DNA of 10,836 bases from an uncultured Oscillospiraceae bacterium (GTDB lineage: Bacteria > Bacillota > Clostridia > Oscillospirales > Acutalibacteraceae), in contig CAJUPK010000079.1 of NCBI GenBank assembly GCA_910588415.1, forward strand, positions 1 through 10,836. The letters run 5' to 3'. The notes beneath the pieces were generated by a model. That model was not told the origin of the DNA, made no database searches, and saw only the letters and a program-made list of their open reading frames with translations. Position numbers and translations under genes: made by a program. Positions 6,263 to 10,836 of the stretch are shown piece after piece. The first letter of the stretch is position 1, and each line of letters opens with the position of its first letter.

Positions 6263-6888
6263 AACCGCTGCGGATCGCTTTGACAAAGGGGCGGCTGGAG
6301 AGCTCCGCCGCCAAGCTGATGGAGGGGGCCGGGCTGGACTGCTCTGCCCTGCGCCAAAAGGGACGGCGGCTGATCCTGCCCATTGGGGACAGCCTGGAGG
6401 CCGTGCTGGCCAAGGCCGGGGATGTGATCACCTACCTGGAGCAGGGGGTGTGCGACCTGGGCGTGGTGGGCAAGGACGTGATTATGGAGCGGGGAGGCCG
6501 CTTCTTTGAAATTCTGGACCTGGGGTTTGGAAAATGCGGTTTTGCCCTGGCCGCTCCGGCAGGGGCAGATTTTTACCAGGGCTACCAGGGCAAGACAGTG
6601 GCCACCAAGTACCCCAATGTGGCCAAGCGCTTTTTCCAGAGCAAAGACATGGATGTGCGCATTATCAAGATTGAGGGTTCTGTAGAGCTGGCGCCGCTGC
6701 TGGGACTGGCGGATGGGATTGTGGACCTGGTGGAGACCGGGGAGACCCTGCGGGAAAACGGCCTGGCCGTGGTAGAGCCAGTGGCCGAGGTCTCGGCCCG
6801 GCTGATTGTGAACGCGGCCAGCCTGAAGCTGCGGAAGAGGGAGATTGAGGATTTGGCAGCAAAACTAGAGGAACAAATCCATACGTAG
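6259..6888 (+). CDS. hisG: ATP phosphoribosyltransferase, short form catalytic subunit
   Basis: Joins ATP and PRPP to form PR-ATP, the committed step of histidine synthesis. The protein is 209 aa, so it lacks the C-terminal regulatory domain of long HisG and needs HisZ. Seen: IALTKGRL (6-13), DLGVVGKD (66-73), VATKYPN (114-120) and the PRPP-binding loop ADGIVDLVETGETL (151-164), preceded by IEGSVELAPLLGL. The ATG overlaps the hisZ stop (ATGA, 6259-6262), the classic sign of translational coupling for two subunits made in equal amounts. The ribosome site GGAGGTGGCGAGG lies within the hisZ end. The C-terminus is a charged helix. Confidence 0.96.
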   Translation: MKPLRIALTKGRLESSAAKLMEGAGLDCSALRQKGRRLILPIGDSLEAVLAKAGDVITYLEQGVCDLGVVGKDVIMERGGRFFEILDLGFGKCGFALAAPAGADFYQGYQGKTVATKYPNVAKRFFQSKDMDVRIIKIEGSVELAPLLGLADGIVDLVETGETLRENGLAVVEPVAEVSARLIVNAASLKLRKREIEDLAAKLEEQIHT

Positions 6889-7003
6889 AGCAGAACCCCA
6901 AAGAGGCAAAAGCAAAAAGTCTTGGGGCGTCTGAAGGCAAAAGGAGGGGGAGAAGTCCCCAGAACCCAGGCCTTCCCCCATATAGAGAAAAGGAGTGCCA
7001 GCC
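6889..7003 (+). other. hisG-hisD spacer with two small hairpins
   Basis: This is the longest gap inside the hisZ-B block (115 bases). CCCCAA (6896-6901) can pair with TTGGGG (6922-6927), and GGGGA (6947-6951) pairs with TCCCC (6956-6960). Neither is followed by a T run, so they are not normal terminators. They might set relative mRNA stability between hisZG and hisD. The base composition is A/G-rich compared with the flanking genes. Confidence 0.35.
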
Positions 7004-8326
7004 ATGATAAAAATTGTAACCGCCACCGCCCCGGAGCGCCGGGCGTTCATCCACAGGCTGAAGGCCCGGGCGGGTACAGCGGACCCGAATATTGAGCAGG
7101 CTGTGGCAGCGATTATTGCCGCTGTAAAAAAAGAGGGCGACCAGGCCGTTAAAAGCTATTCCCGCCAATTTGACGGCTGGACCCCGGAAAGCCTGGAGCT
7201 GTCCCAAGAGGAGATGGAGAGCCTGCGGAAGGAATGTGACCCGAAATTTCTGGCGGCGCTGGACCGGGCTGCCCGGAACATCTATGATTTCCACAGCCGG
7301 CAGAAGCAGCAGAGCCGCATTGACCCCTATGGCAATGGGATCGTCACAGGCCAGCGGGTGCGGGGGCTGCACCGGGCAGGGGTCTATGTGCCCGGAGGAA
7401 CAGCCGGGTACCCCTCCTCGGTGCTGATGAATGTGATCCCCGCCAAAGTGGCCGGGGTGGGGGAGATCGTGATGGCCACGCCCCCCGGCCGGTCTGGACG
7501 GCCAGACCCCAATATTCTTGCGGCGGCTCTGGCTGCCGGGGTGGACCGGGTGTTTTTGATGGGCGGCGCCCAGGCAGTGGCGGCCCTGGCCTTTGGCACG
7601 GAGAGCGTGCCCAAGGTGGACAAGATCGTGGGCCCGGGCAATATCTACGTGGCCACAGCCAAAAAGCAGCTGTATGGGGTGGTGGACATTGACATGATTG
7701 CCGGGCCCAGCGAAATTCTCATCCTGGCGGACAGCAGCGCTGACCCGGAGTTCCTTGCCGCGGACCTGATGAGTCAGGCGGAGCATGACCCTCTGGCTTC
7801 AGCGGTGCTGATTACCCCGGACAAGGGCTTGGCCCAGGAGACGGTGGACGCCCTTTACAGGCAGGTCCAAGGGCTCTCCCGCCGGGAGATCATCGAGAAG
7901 TCCTTGGACGCCTTTGGTGCGGTGATTGTCTGCGATACCATGGACGAGGCCGTGGACTTTGCCAATGAGCTGGCCCCCGAGCACCTGGAGGTCTGCTGCC
8001 AGGACCCCTTTGAGTACCTGGGCAGGCTGGACAACGCGGGCTCTGTGTTTTTGGGGAACTATTCCCCAGAACCCTTGGGGGACTACTATGCCGGGGCCAA
8101 CCATGTGCTGCCCACAGGAGGCACGGCCCGGTTCTTCTCTCCCCTCTCGGTGGATGACTTTGTAAAGAAGTCCAGCTTTATCTACTATCCCAAGCAGGAG
8201 CTGCTGCAGGCAGCGGAGGACGTCATCCTGCTGGCGGAGACAGAGGAACTGACCGCCCACGCCAACTCCATCCAGGTGCGGCTGGCAGCGGAACAGAGGA
8301 CAGGCGGTGATGGTTCTGCCACTTGA
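7004..8326 (+). CDS. hisD: Histidinol dehydrogenase
   Basis: Zinc enzyme that oxidises histidinol to histidine in two NAD+-dependent steps, the end of the pathway. The protein is 440 aa, typical. Every key residue is visible: the nucleotide-site region VPGGTAGYPSSVLMN (129-143), GPGNIYVATAK (210-220), zinc ligands Gln258 and His261 in SQAEHDP, the catalytic pair Glu326-His327 in APEHLE, Asp360 in PLGDYYAGANH and His419 near the C-terminus, plus PTGGTARF (370-377). The start ATG at 7004 was chosen because AGGAG (6991-6995) lies 8 bases upstream; a GTG at 6995 overlaps that ribosome site and is unlikely. The 3' end overlaps the following small gene by 17 bases. Confidence 0.97.
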   Translation: MIKIVTATAPERRAFIHRLKARAGTADPNIEQAVAAIIAAVKKEGDQAVKSYSRQFDGWTPESLELSQEEMESLRKECDPKFLAALDRAARNIYDFHSRQKQQSRIDPYGNGIVTGQRVRGLHRAGVYVPGGTAGYPSSVLMNVIPAKVAGVGEIVMATPPGRSGRPDPNILAAALAAGVDRVFLMGGAQAVAALAFGTESVPKVDKIVGPGNIYVATAKKQLYGVVDIDMIAGPSEILILADSSADPEFLAADLMSQAEHDPLASAVLITPDKGLAQETVDALYRQVQGLSRREIIEKSLDAFGAVIVCDTMDEAVDFANELAPEHLEVCCQDPFEYLGRLDNAGSVFLGNYSPEPLGDYYAGANHVLPTGGTARFFSPLSVDDFVKKSSFIYYPKQELLQAAEDVILLAETEELTAHANSIQVRLAAEQRTGGDGSAT

Positions 8327-8630
8327 ACCGAAAAGCGTGGAGGAGGTCTACCTGGCCCTGCGGGGACAGGGGCGGCTGGAATGGATTGGCCAGAGCAAGT
8401 CTGCCGCCGCCCTGTATTTTACCCGGGGGCGCAGGGAGTACAAGATCTACTTTGACGAGAGCAATGTGGAGATCTCTCAAAAAAAGCGGCTGTGGAAGCA
8501 CGAATATTGGGACAGCCTGGGCCAAAGGCGGTATATCAACCCAGAGGACACGGTAAGCGATGTGTACGACACGGTGATGTGGTGCCTGCGGGAGTATGGC
8601 AGAAAGGAGCAGGACAGTGGAGATGAATGA
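8310..8630 (+). CDS. Unknown 106-aa protein encoded between hisD and hisC
   Basis: I do not recognise this family. The protein is 106 aa, rich in charged and aromatic residues (many Arg, Lys, Glu, Tyr and Trp), with one Cys (92), no signal peptide and no membrane segment. The order suggests a short helix (8-20), a beta-rich middle (about 22-77, including RREYKIYFDE at 41-50) and a helix near 80-98, so a small soluble alpha/beta protein. Start ATG 8310 has AGAGGA (8295-8300) upstream; a GTG at 8307 is an alternative. It overlaps hisD by 17 bases and hisC by about 8-14. This tight coupling, and GC content like its neighbours, argue for a real gene. A role in histidine synthesis is inference from position only. 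Confidence 0.75.
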   Translation: MVLPLEPKSVEEVYLALRGQGRLEWIGQSKSAAALYFTRGRREYKIYFDESNVEISQKKRLWKHEYWDSLGQRRYINPEDTVSDVYDTVMWCLREYGRKEQDSGDE

Positions 8631-9669
8631 AAAGCTGCGGAGGCTGCGGGCTTATGCCCCGGTGGAGGGGGAGGGCTGCGTGCGCCTGGACGCCAACGAA
8701 TCCTTTCTGCCCATGCCCCGGGAAGTGCTGGAAGAGGCCAAGGCGGCAGTGGAGAGCCTGGCCTATAACCGCTATCCGGACCCAGCCGCCAGGGAGCTTT
8801 GCGCGGCCTTTGCCCGGTGCTATGGGGTAAGGCCAGAGCAGGTGGTGGCGGGGAACGGCTCGGACGAGCTGATCTCCGTGATATTTTCCGCCTTCCTGAT
8901 GAAAGGGGAGGCTTTTGCCACCCTGGAGCCGGACTTTTCCATGTATGCCCAGGGGGGCGCACTGGCCGAGGGACGGCAGGTGCCCATCGCCAAAGAGGAC
9001 TTCCGTATCGATGTGGACCAGGTCATCCGCGTCTGCCAAAAGGAAGGGGTGCGGCTGCTGATTTTCAGCAACCCCTGCAACCCCACCTCCCTGGTGCTGG
9101 GCCGGGAGGAGGTGCGCCGCCTGCTGCGGGGGGTAGAGGGCCTGGTGGTGCTGGACGAGGCCTACATGGACTTTTCCGGCCAGAGCCTGCTGGAAGAGGC
9201 CGGGGATTTCCCCAACCTGATCATCCTGCGGACCTGCTCCAAGGCCATCGGCATGGCAGCCCTGCGGCTGGGCTTTGCGGTGGCCGGGGAGCCCTTGAGC
9301 CAGGCGCTGCGGGCAGCCAAATCCCCTTATAACGTGAACGGGCTGTCCCAGGCTGTGGGGGCCTCTCTGCTGAACCGGCCGGCGCTGCTGCAGCAGGCCC
9401 GGGAGAGGATATTGGCCTCTCAGCGGGAGCTTGCGGAGGGCTTGCGGGAGCTTGCCAGCCAGCGGCCAGGGCGGTTCTCGGTGCTGCCGGGAGAGACCAA
9501 CTTTGCCGCGCTGGTTATGGAGGACGGCGGCCGGGTCCAGAAGGCGCTGCTGGACCGGGGCGTGGCGGTGCGGTATACAGGCGGCCTGCTGCGGGTGACC
9601 TGCGGCCAGCCAGAGGAAAATCAGTTGTTTTTGCGGGCATTCCGGGAGATTTTGGAGGTGCGGCCATGA
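8617..9669 (+). CDS. hisC: Histidinol-phosphate aminotransferase
   Basis: PLP enzyme of fold type I that transfers an amino group from glutamate to imidazole-acetol phosphate. From the GTG at 8617 it is 350 aa, the normal HisC length. Seen: LDANESF (24-30), GNGSDE (79-84), the PLP-contacting SNPCNPTS (151-158), LDEAYMDF (179-186), the Schiff-base lysine Lys209 in RTCSKAIGM and the phosphate-contacting Arg217 in LRLGF. The start is uncertain. AAGGAG (8604-8609) is best spaced for GTG 8617; ATG 8623 lies further away but overlaps the previous stop as ATGAATGA; ATG 8596 lacks a well-spaced ribosome site. hisB starts inside its stop codon, so the two are translationally coupled. Confidence 0.94.
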   Translation: MEMNEKLRRLRAYAPVEGEGCVRLDANESFLPMPREVLEEAKAAVESLAYNRYPDPAARELCAAFARCYGVRPEQVVAGNGSDELISVIFSAFLMKGEAFATLEPDFSMYAQGGALAEGRQVPIAKEDFRIDVDQVIRVCQKEGVRLLIFSNPCNPTSLVLGREEVRRLLRGVEGLVVLDEAYMDFSGQSLLEEAGDFPNLIILRTCSKAIGMAALRLGFAVAGEPLSQALRAAKSPYNVNGLSQAVGASLLNRPALLQQARERILASQRELAEGLRELASQRPGRFSVLPGETNFAALVMEDGGRVQKALLDRGVAVRYTGGLLRVTCGQPEENQLFLRAFREILEVRP

Positions 9670-10244
9670 ACCGGACAGGAAGAGTACACCGGAAGACCGG
9701 GGAGACGGACATCACCGTGGAGCTGAAACTGGACGGGGGAGAGCGGAGCATTTCCACGGGCATTGGCTTTTTTGACCATATGCTCACAGCCCTGGGGGTG
9801 CATGGGGGCCTGGGGCTGCAGGTACAGGCTGCCGGGGACCTGGAGGTGGACTGCCACCACACGGTGGAGGACGTGGGCATTGTGCTGGGCCAGGCCTTGG
9901 CCCAGGCATGGGGGGATAAGGCGGGGCTCCGGCGGTATGGGCACGCCTTTATTCCCATGGACGAGGCCCTGGCCTTTTGCGCGGTGGATGTAAGCGGACG
10001 GCCCTTCCTGGTGTTTGAGGGGCAGTTTCCCCAGGAGAGGACCGGTGACTTTGAATGCTGCATGACAGAGGAGTTTTTCCGGGCTCTGGCCTTTCACAGC
10101 GGCATGACCCTGCACCTGCGGTGCCCCTATGGGAAGAACTCCCACCACATGATCGAGGCGCTGTTCAAGGCCTTTGCCCACAGCCTGCGGGACGCCGTGG
10201 AGCCAGCGGGAAGCAGCGCCCTGTCCACCAAGGGCCTGCTGTAA
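9666..10244 (+). CDS. hisB: Imidazoleglycerol-phosphate dehydratase
   Basis: Dehydrates imidazoleglycerol phosphate to imidazole-acetol phosphate, the substrate of HisC. The protein is 192 aa, the size of the monofunctional enzyme, so it lacks the phosphatase half found in enterobacterial HisB. The manganese-binding motifs of both halves are present: FFDHML (35-40), DCHHTVED (62-69) and KNSHHMIEA (157-165), with STKG near the C-terminus. The ATG overlaps the hisC stop (ATGA), with GGAGGTG (9655-9661) as ribosome site. It is the last gene of the block: hisH and hisF, which often follow hisB or hisA, are not present. A hairpin covers its stop codon and a strong terminator lies 80 bases on. Confidence 0.97.
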   Translation: MNRTGRVHRKTGETDITVELKLDGGERSISTGIGFFDHMLTALGVHGGLGLQVQAAGDLEVDCHHTVEDVGIVLGQALAQAWGDKAGLRRYGHAFIPMDEALAFCAVDVSGRPFLVFEGQFPQERTGDFECCMTEEFFRALAFHSGMTLHLRCPYGKNSHHMIEALFKAFAHSLRDAVEPAGSSALSTKGLL

Positions 10245-10255
10245 AGGGCAGGCCC
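10232..10255 (+). other. Hairpin across the hisB stop codon
   Basis: GGGCCTGC (10232-10239) pairs perfectly with GCAGGCCC (10248-10255), and the TAA stop is in the loop. No T run follows. It may protect the 3' end of the message or may be chance in GC-rich sequence. Confidence 0.35.
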
Positions 10256-10323
10256 GGGCATTGAACCAGCGGATCAGCCGCTTCCGCATAGTGTAAAAGA
10301 CTGGTAGGGAAAAGAAACAGAGA

Positions 10324-10360
10324 AAGAGCAGGCCTCTCGGGAGGCCTGCTCTTGTGTTTT
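10324..10360 (+). terminator. Intrinsic terminator of the his block
   Basis: Perfect 13-bp stem: 10324-10336 pairs with 10341-10353 around a TCGG tetraloop, followed by TGTGTTTT. The complementary strand also shows a T/C-rich stretch after the stem, so it may work in both directions. It lies 80 bases after the hisB stop and fits as the end of the hisZGD-x-CB transcript. Confidence 0.8.
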
Positions 10361-10362
10361 GT

Positions 10363-10480
10363 GGGAACTTGACATTGCGCCCCCCAGGCAGGAGTTTTCC
10401 TCGTACTTTTGCGCAGCAAAAGCAAGCGCTTTGCGCGATGGAGGGAAATTCCGTGACTTGCCGCAGGCAACGTCAACATC
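10363..10480 (+). repeat. Palindromic repeat, copy 2
   Basis: Opposite-strand counterpart of 3081-3222. Segments 10391-10431 and 10435-10460 match with 39/41 and 25/26 identities. It lacks the internal bulged hairpin present at 3130-3149 and has a damaged first module near 10371-10390. It keeps the module 10455-10474 and the stem CTTTTGC/GCAAAAG at 10406-10422. Because the unit is palindromic, 10442-10476 also matches 3181-3215 directly (34/35). Confidence 0.8.
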
Positions 10481-10603
10481 CGCTGTTGGGTACTTTGTGC
10501 CCAAGGCGCTGCCAAGCTAGGCGGCGCTCGCATTGTGGTCTATTAGGGATAGCGATTGTATATGGCTTTCTGCTTCCCTGCTTTCTGCACGCGCCGCTGT
10601 TAA
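10481..10603. other. Non-coding stretch after copy 2
   Basis: No credible gene. One hairpin, TTGGGTAC (10486-10493) with GTGCCCAA (10497-10504), has a single G-U pair and a TTT loop. The rest shows no structure or similarity that I can support. Confidence 0.4.
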
Positions 10604-10710
10604 GGGCAAGACCTTGGGGTTTCACCCCAACCCCCACCAGGGGCCTGTCTCGCCTGTCGGCTCGGTCGGGTCAGAACGATTGCCACTGGCAATCTTCCCC
10701 GCCCCTGGAC
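10604..10710 (+). repeat. Double-hairpin cassette, copy 2, with nested hairpin
   Basis: Shares GGCAAGACCTTGG (10605-10617) with 3384-3396, then hairpin TTGGGGT/ACCCCAA (10614-10630). The second hairpin, CCAGGGGC (10637-10644) with GCCCCTGG (10701-10708), here encloses about 56 bases. These include GTCGGCTCGG (10656-10665) and the stem GATTGCC-ACT-GGCAATC (10678-10694). The order matches the left element, but stem bases have changed in pairs. Confidence 0.6.
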
Positions 10711-10764
10711 CGCGTATTTGACCATCTCCCAGTCAACATAGAACCACTACCTCCTACCACCCAA

Positions 10765-10787
10765 CTACCCTAAAACCACCTGGGTAG
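10765..10787. other. Small hairpin
   Basis: CTACCC (10765-10770) pairs with GGGTAG (10782-10787) around an 11-base loop, immediately before the third repeat copy. The stem is short, so this is weak support for a function. Confidence 0.3.
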
Positions 10788-10836
10788 GAGTTTCGTCTGC
10801 ATTTTCCGAAGGAAAACGAGCGCGGCGACTTGCCGA
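10788..10836 (+). repeat. Palindromic repeat, partial copy 3 at the window edge
   Basis: Same order as copies 1 and 2: GGAGTTT-like start, a 6-bp hairpin TTTTCC-GAA-GGAAAA (10802-10816), CGAGCGC (10817-10823), then the start of the bulged module, CGACTTGCC. It is cut by the end of the window. Its hairpin stem differs from TTTTGC/GCAAAA of the other copies by a paired G-C to C-G exchange. Confidence 0.6.

Noticed and set aside
3798..6286. Minus-strand frames of 361 and 420 aa opposite the his genes
   Set aside because: They sit opposite hisAI-hisE and hisZ, which carry intact catalytic or family motifs. No ribosome site or domain supports the antisense frames.
10354..10773. 139-aa frame downstream of the his terminator
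   Set aside because: It starts within the terminator tail and crosses repeat copy 2 and the double-hairpin cassette. No ribosome site and no protein-like composition.

Overview
The window looks like a piece of a GC-rich Bacillota (class Clostridia) chromosome. The grounds are strong GGAGG-type ribosome sites, a PyrK-type dihydroorotate dehydrogenase subunit, and a short HisG that depends on HisZ. An Oscillospiraceae-like gut anaerobe is my best guess, but that is inference. All genes read on the + strand.

Layout: (1) positions 76-2937 hold the end of a pyrimidine cluster, pyrF then pyrK, followed by an unassigned radical SAM gene. The usual partner pyrD is not beside pyrK. (2) Positions 2938-3488 are non-coding and densely structured: a MITE-like unit of about 500 bp with near-perfect terminal inverted repeats, containing many hairpins and a 144-bp near-palindrome. 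(3) Positions 3489-4904 hold a fused hisA-hisI gene directly followed by hisE, then a probable terminator. (4) A consensus promoter at 4999-5027 starts a second histidine block, hisZ-hisG-hisD-(unknown 106-aa gene)-hisC-hisB (5060-10244). It ends at a strong stem-loop terminator. (5) Positions 10245-10836 are non-coding after the operon and again contain members of the same structured repeat family.

Together the his genes cover PRPP to PR-ATP (HisZG), PR-ATP to PR-AMP (HisE), PR-AMP to ProFAR (HisI), ProFAR to PRFAR (HisA), IGP dehydration (HisB), transamination (HisC) and histidinol oxidation (HisD). IGP synthase (HisF/HisH) and histidinol-phosphate phosphatase are not in the window, so they must lie elsewhere if the pathway is complete.

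The most unusual signals are the structured repeat family, the HisA-HisI fusion and the unknown small gene inside the his operon. Copies of the repeat lie in opposite orientation on either side of the his cluster, with compensatory stem changes between copies.
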